From positions 372,001-436,000 of the forward strand of contig NZ_BMYD01000002.1 of assembly GCF_014652095.1 (NCBI RefSeq): DNA of 64,000 nucleotides, read 5' to 3'. Source of the stretch: Cognatilysobacter bugurensis. Its GTDB lineage: Bacteria; Pseudomonadota; Gammaproteobacteria; Xanthomonadales; Xanthomonadaceae. The notes below the pieces were generated by a model, which was not told the DNA's origin, did no database searches, and saw only the letters and a list, made by a program, of their open reading frames with translations. The position numbers and the translations under genes were made by a program. Of the stretch, positions 1 through 8,834 are shown in pieces. Numbering within the stretch: position 1 is the first letter of the stretch; each line of letters begins with the position of its first letter.

Positions 1-1
1 C

Positions 2-1219
2 TTCCTGATCGACCTGGACGGTCGCATCTCCTCGTGGAACCCGGGGGCTGCGCAGATGAAGGGGTATCAGCCCGCCGAGATCATCGGCCGGCCGTTTGGC
101 GTCCTGTACCCCGAAGAAAGTCGCAAGGCGGGTATTCCGGAGCAGAACCTCGCCGAGGCCTGCCGCGACGGCACGTACGCGGACGAAGGCTGGCGTCGGA
201 AGAAAGACGGCTCGATGTTCTGGGCGCTCATCGAGATCATCAAGATCACCGATGCCGACGGCGTCCACAGCGGCTACTGCAAGATCACGAAGGACCTCAC
301 GCAACGAAAGCTGCTTCAGGACGAGCTGCGCCGCGAAAAAGAGCGGGCGCAGGTCATGCTCAACGCAATCGGCGATGCGGTGCTTTCGGTCGGTCCGGAC
401 GGCAGGATCGAGTTTCTCAACCCGAAGGCCGAGCAGCTGTCCGGCTGGACCACCGAGGCACTTCAAGGCCACGACTTCACCGAGCTGCTGATCCTCGACC
501 AGACGCCCGACGAGTCCGGTCAGGCCCTGATCGCGCAGTTGTGCCAGGGGCAGATGTTTTCGGAGGAATGTCCCGCGGTGCTGAAGACGCGCAATGGCGC
601 GCGCTGCGTGATCGACGGCGTGGCCGCGCCGATCCGGGACGCATCGGGCGGCAACGCGGGCTGCGTCATCGTGTTCCGTGACGTGACGCAAACGCGCGAG
701 CACATGGCGGCGCTCAGGCACCAGGCCACGCACGATGCACTGACGGGGCTGGTGAACCGTGCGGGGTTCGACGAGCGGCTGCAGCGGTCGATCGATCGCG
801 TGGAGGCGAGTTCGACATCGAGCGCGTTGATCTACATCGACCTCGACGGCTTCAAGGCGGTCAACGACTCGGCCGGGCACCAGGCGGGCGATGAGCTGTT
901 GCGCCGCCTCGGCGAAGTGCTGTCGGCGCAGATCCGCGAGCGCGACACGCTGGCGCGGCTCGGCGGCGATGAGTTCGCGCTGCTGCTCGATGGCTGCACG
1001 CGGAGCATCGCGCAGGTCGTTGCGGAGAAAGCGCGCAGCGCGATCGACGAGTTCACGCTGAGCTACAACGGGCGCAGCTTCAACGTCGCTGCGAGCATCG
1101 GCATCACGATGATCGACCTGGAGGACACGGCGCTCGACGTGCTCCAGCGCGCCGACCAGGCGTCCTACGCGGCGAAGTCGAGCGGCGGTAACCGGGTGCA
1201 TTTTCCCCGGTTGAACTGA
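2..1219 (+). CDS. PAS-PAS-GGDEF diguanylate cyclase, 5' truncated
   Basis: The reading frame is open at the left edge, so the N-terminus lies outside; about 405 residues are visible. Two PAS sensor domains (about residues 1-105 and 115-215, the first ending in the usual ITKDLTQRK-type linker) precede a GGDEF domain. The catalytic GGDEF signature is intact at nt 962-976, and an RxxD motif (RERD) lies five residues before it, the position of the inhibitory c-di-GMP I-site. No EAL domain follows. Family knowledge: such proteins make cyclic di-GMP from GTP in response to a ligand or redox signal sensed by PAS. The signal is unknown, and a transmembrane or further PAS segment may exist upstream of the window. 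Confidence 0.93.
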   Translation, partial: FLIDLDGRISSWNPGAAQMKGYQPAEIIGRPFGVLYPEESRKAGIPEQNLAEACRDGTYADEGWRRKKDGSMFWALIEIIKITDADGVHSGYCKITKDLTQRKLLQDELRREKERAQVMLNAIGDAVLSVGPDGRIEFLNPKAEQLSGWTTEALQGHDFTELLILDQTPDESGQALIAQLCQGQMFSEECPAVLKTRNGARCVIDGVAAPIRDASGGNAGCVIVFRDVTQTREHMAALRHQATHDALTGLVNRAGFDERLQRSIDRVEASSTSSALIYIDLDGFKAVNDSAGHQAGDELLRRLGEVLSAQIRERDTLARLGGDEFALLLDGCTRSIAQVVAEKARSAIDEFTLSYNGRSFNVAASIGITMIDLEDTALDVLQRADQASYAAKSSGGNRVHFPRLN

Positions 1220-1397
1220 CGCTTGGCAGCGCCTGAATGTCGAAGGAGGGATCGGGCGTTGCGGTGGGCGTCCGCCTGCCCGTGCGCGTGGCAGGGCCTT
1301 GTTGACGTGCGCCGTCCCGGTGGTCTCGGTTGCAGCCACGGATCGCCGCCTCTTTTGCCAGGCGAGCCGGCGGTGTGCACTCGGGTTTACTGACCCA

Positions 1398-1422
1398 AGA
1401 GCGCCGTCGCGCTTGGCGCTCT
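1398..1422 (-). terminator. Possible weak hairpin terminator of the hydrolase gene
   Basis: An 8-bp perfect inverted repeat (AGAGCGCC / GGCGCTCT, 9-nt loop) overlaps the stop codon of the minus-strand hydrolase gene. There is no clear T-run after it, so it may only be an mRNA-end stabilising structure. Confidence 0.3.
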
Positions 1423-2263
1423 ACCGCGCTCCGGCCTTGCCGCTCGCTTGATCCGCGACTGCACGGATCGCATCAGCGACGGCTGCCGGGTTTTCGCGGT
1501 GGATGTTGTGGCCGGTGGCGAGATAGCGGTGCGTGCCCTGCGAGAAACCCGCGAACAACGTGGCGTGCTGCGCTTTCCAGAGCGACTTGCCCCGCGCGGT
1601 CTCCTCGAAAACGAAGGGCTCGTCTGCGACCGCGGTCGAGGTTAACAGTGCCACCGGCAGGTCCGGCATGGCGCGCGGCAGGGCCGCGTCCGCGCTGTCG
1701 AGCTGCGCGATCAGGTTCGTATAGTCGGCGCCCATCGAGGGCGGAAGCATTTCCAGCAACGCCCGGTCGTCGGCGAGCACCCGGTCGCGATCCGCCGCGA
1801 GAAACGCATGCCGCTGCTGCATCGTGGAGGGGTCGACGAGCACCAGCCCGCTCAGACGATTGGGATACTTGCGCGCAAACTCCGTGGCCAGCAGTCCGCC
1901 GTACGAGTGGCCGACCAGAACCACCTTGCGGTCCGGCGCCAGCGAGTCGATGACGGCGCCCAGGTCCTGCAGATGCTCGTCGATCCGCTTCGGCGCTCCG
2001 TCCGTTGTCGACCCACCGAGCCCGGCGCGCCCGTAGGCGATGCAGCGGCAGTCGGGACCCAACTGGGCGATGACATCCTTCCACACGCCGGCGCCCTGTC
2101 CGAAGCCGGACTCGAAGACGACCGCCGTGGCCCCGTCTCCGTGCTGCTCCGCCTGCAACGCATACGCCGGGCGCTGCACCTGGGTCTCGCCTGCATGGGT
2201 CACCGCTGCGGCAAGCAGGGCCACCACCAGCACGGCGGTTCGTCTCGTCAGTTGCTTGCTCAT
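1421..2263 (-). CDS. Secreted alpha/beta-fold hydrolase
   Basis: 280 residues. An N-terminal hydrophobic signal peptide (about residues 8-24, ending THA-GE) suggests export to the periplasm. The alpha/beta hydrolase fold is supported by the nucleophile elbow GHSYGG (about residue 118), an oxyanion-side FESGFG motif near residue 50, a DPS acid-side motif near 143, and a C-terminal catalytic His in ATGHNIH (about residue 254). Length is ordinary for the family. The substrate cannot be predicted; esterase or epoxide-hydrolase-like activities occur in relatives. It stands alone on the minus strand, with no obvious operon partner. Confidence 0.85.
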   Translation of the reverse strand: MSKQLTRRTAVLVVALLAAAVTHAGETQVQRPAYALQAEQHGDGATAVVFESGFGQGAGVWKDVIAQLGPDCRCIAYGRAGLGGSTTDGAPKRIDEHLQDLGAVIDSLAPDRKVVLVGHSYGGLLATEFARKYPNRLSGLVLVDPSTMQQRHAFLAADRDRVLADDRALLEMLPPSMGADYTNLIAQLDSADAALPRAMPDLPVALLTSTAVADEPFVFEETARGKSLWKAQHATLFAGFSQGTHRYLATGHNIHRENPAAVADAIRAVADQASGKAGAR

Positions 2264-2323
2264 GTCGATCCCGATGCGAGTGGATTCCGGGTCTTGCGGC
2301 GCTGCGTCAGCGGGTCAGCATGC

Positions 2324-2515
2324 TCAGCCGAAGCGCAGGCGCGGCGCCGCCCGATACGGGGCGTAGCGCGCACTCGGCGCGTAGCCGCTGCTCGAGCCAT
2401 AACCGACGCCGAGACCGCGTTCGCGCTGCGCGGGGCGGGCGACCAGAGGAGCGACGGCGCTGCGGTTCTGCGGGCGCGGAAGGTGGGTGGAAAACAGGGT
2501 GATGAGCAGGTTCAT
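2324..2515 (-). CDS. Hypothetical 63-aa protein, Arg/Tyr-rich C-terminus
   Basis: A small frame beginning MNLLITLFSTHLPRP with a short hydrophobic start and a Gly/Ser/Tyr/Arg-rich tail (two YAP-type repeats near residues 45-53). I do not recognise it. In its favour are a sensible ATG, a composition unlike the random arginine/alanine frames of this GC-rich DNA, and an inverted repeat 30-55 bp upstream that could be an operator. Against it are its small size and the absence of a convincing ribosome-binding site. It could be spurious. Confidence 0.35.
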   Translation of the reverse strand: MNLLITLFSTHLPRPQNRSAVAPLVARPAQRERGLGVGYGSSSGYAPSARYAPYRAAPRLRFG

Positions 2516-2545
2516 GAGCGGGTCCAGAGCGGGAGTGATTTGGTG

Positions 2546-2569
2546 TGTTGGTAGAGTACAACACCAACA
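2546..2569. promoter_or_regulatory. Inverted repeat, possible operator
   Basis: A perfect 7-bp inverted repeat, TGTTGGT / ACCAACA, separated by 10 nt, with a second overlapping pair (GTGTTG / CAACAC). It is locally AT-richer than its surroundings and lies just upstream of the 63-aa minus-strand frame. The size and symmetry fit a dimeric repressor site such as those of TetR-type proteins, but no regulator is adjacent and no function is shown. Confidence 0.35.
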
Positions 2570-2570
2570 T

Positions 2571-3012
2571 TCTTCCGCAATAGGCCGGAAGTCACGTCGT
2601 CGCCCAGCGCCATTCCTCCGCTTCCCGGGCCTGCGATGGTCCGGTCGCATGTCCCGGGCTGTGCATGGCCTGCGATAGCCGCTGGGCAGCCCGCCTCGAC
2701 CGTTCGAGCGCGTGGTCGACAGCCGCGAAGTCGGGGCGGCATGGTGGTCGCGGGTATGCGATTCGCGCCGGCCCTGCCACGGGCTGCCTAATCGCGACCC
2801 CAGCGTCAACGACGAGCTGAAGGCCCCCGCTACGCACGTTCCGTGCCGCTGCGTCTCGACCGGCGCCGGCGCTTCGATGCACGAGACCGATCCCCGGCGG
2901 CCCGGTTGCAGCAACCGCCAAGGCGGCGGCTTGCACGGGGCAGCCGGGGCCGATCAAATGCGCGGCCACGCGGCGCGTGGCGAGCCTTCGACCACATCAG
3001 AACCGGAACACC
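2571..3012. other. About 440 bp without a convincing gene
   Basis: Several GC-rich open frames cross this stretch on both strands, but none shows a recognisable domain, a ribosome-binding site or protein-like composition. It presumably holds the promoter of the downstream Hsp70-family gene; I could not pick out -35/-10 elements. Confidence 0.5.
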
Positions 3013-4458
3013 ATGCGCATCGGAATCGACTTCGGAACGAGCTACTCCGCGGCGGGCGCCGTCGTCGACGGGCAGCTGCAACTCGTCCGCTTCGGAGACG
3101 AGCACCAGTTCCGCACGACGGTCTACTTCCCGCTGCGGCTGCCCGACATCCGGCACTTCGAGCTCACGCCCGAGCTCGAGCGCGAGGCCTCGCTGATCGC
3201 GGCGCGCGCGACGGCCTACCAGCGCGAACAACTCGACCGCGCGCGGCAGGCGCGGGCCGCCGCGATGCGCGAGCCCGAAGGCCGCCGCGAGCACGCGCTC
3301 GCGATGATCCCGACGCCGGTCGAGCAGACCCCTGAGCAGATCCGCGCGTCTTCGATCCAGGCCGTGCGCCGGCAGTGGATGGCCGAGCAGGCGCGCCTTG
3401 CGCGGGAAGAGACGGGGCTCGATCTGCAGAACGCGCTGTACGGCGACGAGGCCACCGATGCGTATGTGGACAGCGGCACGGGCCACCTCGTTGTGTCGCC
3501 GAAGTCGATGCTGGGCTATCGCCTCAGCGGCTCGGCGCGCGACACGCTGCTCGGCATCACCACGCACATCCTGCGCCACATCCGGACGACAGCCTCGGCG
3601 CAGTTCGGCACCGAGGTGCGCTCGGCGGTGCTGGGCCGCCCGGTGCGGTTCCGCAGCAGCATGCAAGAGGCCGGCGGCGTCCAGGCGCAGCAGATCCTCA
3701 TGGACGCGGCGCATGCGGCGGGGTTCGAGGCGATCGAGTTCCTGCAGGAGCCGGCCGCCGCCGCGATTGGCTTCCACCGGCAGACGCAGTCGCCGCGGCG
3801 CGTCATGGTCGTCGACATCGGCGGCGGCACGACCGACCTCGCGCTTGCCAACGTCGGCGGCCCGACGCCGGCGCCGACGATCCTCGGCGCCTGGGGCGAG
3901 CCGGTCGGCGGCACCGACGTCGACATCGAGCTCAGCATGCGCGCGCTGATGCCGCTGTTCGGCAAGGGCGTCACGCGTACGCCGGTGCACCATTTCTACG
4001 AGGCGTCCGCCGCGCAGGACTTCGAGCGCCAGGCGAACTTCAGGCGCACGGTGTTCCGCGACGTCGACGCGCCGTTCGACCGCCGCCTCGAGCGCCTGCA
4101 GGCCACGGGGCACACGGTCCGCCTCAACCGCGCGGTCGAAGGCGCGAAGATCCGGCTCAGCGCGGACACGGTGGTGAACGTCGAGCTCGACTACATCGAA
4201 GACGGCTTGCGCACCGAGGTGCAGCGGCCCCAGGTGGACCAGGCGGCGAGCCGCTTCCTGTCGCTGCTTAGGACGCTGATGCGCGGGGCGCTGCGGGAGA
4301 TGCAGGCGCCGCCCGAGGCCGTCTACCTCACCGGCGGCATGTCGCGTTCGCCGTACATCCGCGATGCAGTCGCCGTCGAACTGCCGGGCACCGACATCGT
4401 GCAGGGCAATGCGTCGCTCGGCGTCGTGACCGGCCTCGCGTACGCGGCGTCGGACTGA
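3013..4458 (+). CDS. yegD: YegD-type Hsp70 family protein
   Basis: 481 residues starting at MRIGIDFGTSYSAAG, which sits exactly at the Hsp70/actin phosphate-1 loop, so this ATG is preferred over one 36 nt upstream. Further actin-fold ATPase motifs are VVDIGGGTTDLAL (phosphate 2, about residue 268) and YLTGGMSRSP (adenosine motif, about residue 438). A charged insertion at about residues 45-150 between the first and second strands, and the lack of a DnaK-like substrate-binding domain, match the YegD class rather than DnaK. Known of the family: putative chaperone or regulatory ATPases without a settled client. No DnaJ or GrpE gene is adjacent. Confidence 0.85.
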   Translation: MRIGIDFGTSYSAAGAVVDGQLQLVRFGDEHQFRTTVYFPLRLPDIRHFELTPELEREASLIAARATAYQREQLDRARQARAAAMREPEGRREHALAMIPTPVEQTPEQIRASSIQAVRRQWMAEQARLAREETGLDLQNALYGDEATDAYVDSGTGHLVVSPKSMLGYRLSGSARDTLLGITTHILRHIRTTASAQFGTEVRSAVLGRPVRFRSSMQEAGGVQAQQILMDAAHAAGFEAIEFLQEPAAAAIGFHRQTQSPRRVMVVDIGGGTTDLALANVGGPTPAPTILGAWGEPVGGTDVDIELSMRALMPLFGKGVTRTPVHHFYEASAAQDFERQANFRRTVFRDVDAPFDRRLERLQATGHTVRLNRAVEGAKIRLSADTVVNVELDYIEDGLRTEVQRPQVDQAASRFLSLLRTLMRGALREMQAPPEAVYLTGGMSRSPYIRDAVAVELPGTDIVQGNASLGVVTGLAYAASD

Positions 4459-4523
4459 GTCCTTGCGATCGGCATGACGCGCGGCCTGCAGCCACGCTGT
4501 GGGCTCGGAAGGTGCGGCGCGCC

Positions 4524-7500
4524 CTAGCGACGCACCGCCGCGAGCAGCCCCGCGAGCACGAATGGATCGATCGGCTTGACCAGGTGATGGTCGAAGCCGG
4601 CCGCGGCCGTGCTTTTCCGATCCGACTCCTGGCCGTACCCGGTGATCGCGATCAGCACCGCGTCGCGCGTCTGCTCGCTTGCGCGGAGCCGGCGCGCGAG
4701 TTCGTTGCCGTCCATGTCGGGCAGGCCGATGTCGAGCAGGCACACGTCGGGCCGCTCGGCCAGCGCACGTTCCAGGCCCGTGCGCGAACCGTGTTCGATC
4801 GTGACCGTATGCCCGGACGCCTCGAGGAACAGCTGCAGCATGCTCGCCGCGTCCTCGTTGTCGTCGACGATCAGCACGCGCAGCGGCTGCCCAGGCGAGG
4901 GCAGGGCCGCATTGTCGCGCGTGCGCGTCGGCGCCGGTGCGCCCGGCGGCCTCGGCAGGCGCACCGTGAACTCGCTGCCCGCACCGGGCCCGACGCTTGC
5001 GGCCGCCACCGTGCCGCCGTGCAACTCGACGAGGCTCTTGACCAGCGCAAGCCCGATGCCCAAACCGCCCTGGCTGCGGTCGGAGGTCTGTTCGGCCTGG
5101 GAGAACAGGGTGAACGCGCGATCGAGCATGTCGCTGGACATGCCGATGCCGTCATCGGCGACGGTCACCGACACGTGCGTGTCGTCGATGTCGATCGTCA
5201 AGGCAATGCGGCCGCCCTCGGGGGTGTATTTCGCCGCGTTGTTGAGCAGGTTCGTGAGCACCTGCACGAGTCGCTTCGGATCGCCGAACACCTCGGCGTC
5301 GCCCGGCGGCGACTGCACGGTCAGGTGATGCCGGCGCGCTTCGATCAGCGGCCGGACCTGCTCGATCGCGCTGGATGCCGCGGACTTGAGGTTGACGCGT
5401 TCCTTGTCGAGAACGGTCAGGCCTCGCGTGACGCGTGAGACATCGAGCAGGTCGTCGACGAGCCCGGTCATGTGCTTGACCTGCCGAGAGATGACGCCGC
5501 TGGTCTCGCGGATGCGGGTCTCGTCGATCGACGGCATCGACAGCACGTCCGCCGCCGCGCGAATCGGCGCGAGCGGATTGCGCAACTCGTGCGCGAGCAT
5601 CGCGAGGAACTCGTCTCGACGCCGCACCGCATCGTTGAGTTCCTGCTCGATGCGCTTGCGCTCGGAGATGTCGCGGAAGAACACGACGAGCCCCCCGGTG
5701 GCAAGCCGGTACGGCCGGATCTCCAGCCAGTGGGGCTCGCCCGTGCGCGGCGCGTGCAGGTACTCGAAGGTTTCATGCACGCCCGTAGCGAGCACACGCT
5801 GGTACAGCGGCTCCAGCGGGCTGCCGACGGCCTCCGGTATCGCCTCCCAGTGGTTACGGCCGATCATTTCCGGTCGGCTTTGACTGACGAGTCGCGCGCC
5901 GATTTCGTTGATGTCCTGGATGACCCAGTCGGGGCTTAACAGCGCGAACCCCTCTTCCATGCTGTCAAAGATCGCGCGGCTGAGGTCTCGTTCGGCGCGT
6001 AACGCGCCCTTGGCCGCGGCGGCTTCCGCGGCCAGCAGAATCTGCTGCGCGACAGCGCTGGACAACTGGGTTTCTCCGTCCTGCCAGCGGTGGGGCTGCG
6101 ACTTGTGGATCGCGACCACCAGCTTCAGGCGGCCCGCCCTCATGATCGGCACCGCAAGCTCCGCGCGCACGCCCCGGGCGATGAACGATCCGGCCTGGGC
6201 CGCGGTGCGCGGGTCCTCGGTCACGTCGTGATTGACCACCGTGCGGCCCTCGCGCAGGTCCGCGATGTGCGGTCCACCGAAGTCCGACATCTTCAGCGTC
6301 TCGCCCGCGAGCCCGCCGCACGTGTCGGCGGTCCAGTCGCGAATCACGAGCAGGCTGTCGGGGCCGGTGACTTCGCAGTAGATCACCCGCGCAGCCTGCA
6401 GCCGGCGCCCCAGCATCTCGCTGGTGACGTCGATGATCTCGTCCGGGGTGTCCAGAGTGCGGATCGCCTCGGACAGCTCCAGCTGGAACGCCTGGCTCTG
6501 CGCCGTCTCGCGCAACTGGCGGTCGGCCTCCTTACGCTCGTGGATATCGACCGAGGTGCCGAACCAGCGCAGGATCTGCCCGGTCTGCGGGTCGCGGTAC
6601 GGCTCGGCCTGCACCTGGAACCACTGGTAATCGCCCGATACCGAGCGGATGCGGTGCTCGACGGCGAACTGGCGGCCGGTGCGGCAGGCCTCGTTGAACC
6701 GCTGCATCGTGATCGCGACATCGTCGGGGTGGACGTGATCCGCCGCGATCTGCGCGGCCGTCGTGGCAACGTGGGGCTGGCCGGTGTAGAGCGTCCATTG
6801 CCGGTTGAGGAATTCGGCGCGGCCCTCGGCATCGGTGGTCCACACGATGATCGGCACCGTATCGGCCATCGTGCGGAACAGCATCTCGCTGTCGCGCAGC
6901 GAATGTTCGGCGGCCTTGCGCGCGGTGATGTCGGCAATGACGCCGGCCATGCGGATCGGGCTGCCGTGCTCGTCGTAATACGTGCTGCCGGTGCAGCCGA
7001 TCCAGTGGATCGAGCCGTCCGACCAGCGCACGCGCACCTCGACCGACAACTTGCCGGTGTCGACGGCCTCGACCATGGCCTCCTTCAGCGTCTGGTGGTC
7101 CTCTTGGAGGATGTGCCTGAGCGCGATCTCGAGGTTCCACTCAGGCTGGGCTTCGGAGTAGCCGAACATCTGGTCGTGGCGCAGCGACCGGGTCGACGCG
7201 GTTTCGGTGCGCGGGTCGAACTCCCACACGCCGAGGTCCGCGGCCTCAAGCGCAATGAGCAGGCGCTCCTCGCTTTCGTGGCGCAACGCCTCTTCGCGCT
7301 TGCGGGCAGTGATGTCGCGGAACAGCACGCCCACCTGCGGCTCGGGCGAACTCACAAAGCGAGCGGCCTTGACGCTGAACCACTTGCCGGTTGAGCGCGC
7401 CTGGCGCTCGAACATCGCCGACTCCCCGCTGCGTGCGACCCGCGCGTAGAGCTCGATCCAGAACGGCTCGATCGTCGGCATCACCTCGCGCACCGTGCGG

Positions 7501-7706
7501 CCGACGACGTTGCTCATGCCGGACTGCTGCTCGAACGCGCGATTGACTTCGACGTAGCGGAAATCGGCCGCATCGCCGTGCTCGTCGAAGATCGGCTGCA
7601 CGATGAAAAAGCCGTCTTCGAGAAAATCCGCGAGCGCCCGGTACTTCGAGTCCGGCCCGTCCGCCGTCTCGGCGGGGGCATCGTTGGGGGGAGTCTGGGT
7701 GCTCAA
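4524..7706 (-). CDS. Multi-PAS/GAF hybrid sensor histidine kinase with C-terminal receiver
   Basis: About 1060 residues, apparently soluble. Order of domains: three PAS/PAC units (roughly 20-370, each ending in an ITARK or IHERK linker), a GAF domain (about 390-540), a fourth PAS (about 565-680), HisKA with the H-box AHELRNPLAPI (about 710), an HATPase_c domain (NLLNNAAKYTPEGG, DDGIGM, GGLGIGLAL) and a receiver whose phospho-Asp lies in CLLDIGLPDMDG. Signals would therefore pass from His to an internal Asp and then to an unknown partner. The start is uncertain: the frame stays open to an ATG at 7814, but an in-frame TTG at 7706 lies much closer to the first conserved residues; neither has a strong ribosome-binding site. 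No response regulator is adjacent, so this is an orphan kinase. Confidence 0.88.
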   Translation of the reverse strand: MSTQTPPNDAPAETADGPDSKYRALADFLEDGFFIVQPIFDEHGDAADFRYVEVNRAFEQQSGMSNVVGRTVREVMPTIEPFWIELYARVARSGESAMFERQARSTGKWFSVKAARFVSSPEPQVGVLFRDITARKREEALRHESEERLLIALEAADLGVWEFDPRTETASTRSLRHDQMFGYSEAQPEWNLEIALRHILQEDHQTLKEAMVEAVDTGKLSVEVRVRWSDGSIHWIGCTGSTYYDEHGSPIRMAGVIADITARKAAEHSLRDSEMLFRTMADTVPIIVWTTDAEGRAEFLNRQWTLYTGQPHVATTAAQIAADHVHPDDVAITMQRFNEACRTGRQFAVEHRIRSVSGDYQWFQVQAEPYRDPQTGQILRWFGTSVDIHERKEADRQLRETAQSQAFQLELSEAIRTLDTPDEIIDVTSEMLGRRLQAARVIYCEVTGPDSLLVIRDWTADTCGGLAGETLKMSDFGGPHIADLREGRTVVNHDVTEDPRTAAQAGSFIARGVRAELAVPIMRAGRLKLVVAIHKSQPHRWQDGETQLSSAVAQQILLAAEAAAAKGALRAERDLSRAIFDSMEEGFALLSPDWVIQDINEIGARLVSQSRPEMIGRNHWEAIPEAVGSPLEPLYQRVLATGVHETFEYLHAPRTGEPHWLEIRPYRLATGGLVVFFRDISERKRIEQELNDAVRRRDEFLAMLAHELRNPLAPIRAAADVLSMPSIDETRIRETSGVISRQVKHMTGLVDDLLDVSRVTRGLTVLDKERVNLKSAASSAIEQVRPLIEARRHHLTVQSPPGDAEVFGDPKRLVQVLTNLLNNAAKYTPEGGRIALTIDIDDTHVSVTVADDGIGMSSDMLDRAFTLFSQAEQTSDRSQGGLGIGLALVKSLVELHGGTVAAASVGPGAGSEFTVRLPRPPGAPAPTRTRDNAALPSPGQPLRVLIVDDNEDAASMLQLFLEASGHTVTIEHGSRTGLERALAERPDVCLLDIGLPDMDGNELARRLRASEQTRDAVLIAITGYGQESDRKSTAAAGFDHHLVKPIDPFVLAGLLAAVRR

Positions 7707-7904
7707 CAGGTGACTCGCACATGACCGGACGCGGAGCGCATTGTGCCAATGCCGCGGGCGCGCGGCGTTCACGGCGGCCGGTGGCGGGGCGTGCAGTGCT
7801 CGACCGGCGCGCATCAGCCGAGCCGGAAAGCGACCGCGCGCTTAATGCCACAGCGCGTTACCCGCAGGCCTGGCCCGACCGCGACGTCGTCCTCAGAACG
7901 GCGT

Positions 7905-8834
7905 TTATTCCGCCCGGGGCGGCGTCAGCGCATTCATCAGAGCCGGCACCTCGTCGAGCAGCTCGCGCGCGAGAAAACCGAGTGGACCGCCGAACCGCTC
8001 GGCGAGCGCATCGCCCGCGGCCGCATGCAGGTACACCCCCCAGGCAGTGGCGAGGAACGGGCTCGCGCCGCGGGCCGCCAGTCCGCCGACAATGCCCGAC
8101 AGCAGGTCGCCCGAGCCCGAGGTGGCGAGCCCGACGTTGCCGTAACGGTTTACGAGCAGTGAGCCCGCCGCGTCCGCATCGAGGGACGGGCCGTCGATCA
8201 CGTAGCCGGTGCCGCCCTTCATCACGCACACCGCGTTGAAGCGCCGAGCGAGTTCGATGCCGAGTTCGACCGGGCGCGCGATCACGTCGCTGCGTTCGCA
8301 CGCGAGCATCTTCGCGGCCTCACCTGCGTGCGGCGTCAGGATCCGCAGCACGGGCGCCGCGGCGATCGCATCGGATTGATGCTCGAGCGCCGACAACGCG
8401 GCCGCGTCGATGACGACGGGCACCGCAGGCAGCGCGACCAGCCACTGCGCGAGCATGCGCGCCGTCGACGTGCCTTCGAGCAGGCCCGGCCCGACGACGA
8501 TCGCATCCGCGCGTTCGCCCAATGAACCGAGGCGATCAAGCGCGGACGACGACAACGCGCCCGAGCGGTTTTCCGGCAGCGACACCACGCGCGCCTCGGG
8601 GACCGTGCCCGCAACCATCGGCGCTGCGCTTGCCGGCGTTGCGATCTGCAGCTTGCCTGCACCGGCGCGCAGGGCCGCGACCGCGCTGAGCACGGCGGCG
8701 CCCGGCATCTCGCCGGCTCCGGCCACGATCAGCACCCGGCCGCGTTCGTCCTTGTCCCCATCGGCCGACGGCTGTGGCAGCGGGTGCCCGAGCAGCCAGT
8801 CCCGCGTCAGCGGCACCGCGTCGTTCGCGGTCAT
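7905..8834 (-). CDS. nnrD: ADP-dependent NAD(P)H-hydrate dehydratase
   Basis: 309 residues of the ribokinase-like (carbohydrate kinase) NnrD fold. It would dehydrate the S-form of damaged NAD(P)H hydrate using ADP, a cytosolic metabolite-repair reaction. Motifs seen: GRVLIVAGAGEMPGA near residue 32, the LTPHAGE motif near 187, and SGSGDLLSGIVGGLAARG near 250, carrying the catalytic Asp of the GxGD signature. The N-terminal epimerase (NnrE) that is fused in E. coli is absent; its partner would have to be encoded elsewhere. Its ATG overlaps the stop of the upstream histidine phosphatase gene (ATGA), so the two are co-transcribed and probably translationally coupled. Confidence 0.9.
   Translation of the reverse strand: MTANDAVPLTRDWLLGHPLPQPSADGDKDERGRVLIVAGAGEMPGAAVLSAVAALRAGAGKLQIATPASAAPMVAGTVPEARVVSLPENRSGALSSSALDRLGSLGERADAIVVGPGLLEGTSTARMLAQWLVALPAVPVVIDAAALSALEHQSDAIAAAPVLRILTPHAGEAAKMLACERSDVIARPVELGIELARRFNAVCVMKGGTGYVIDGPSLDADAAGSLLVNRYGNVGLATSGSGDLLSGIVGGLAARGASPFLATAWGVYLHAAAGDALAERFGGPLGFLARELLDEVPALMNALTPPRAE

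Noticed and set aside
2830-4743. A long open frame on the minus strand opposite the YegD-type gene
   Set aside because: It is Arg/Ala-rich and has no domain; it mirrors the codon bias of the real plus-strand gene in very GC-rich DNA.
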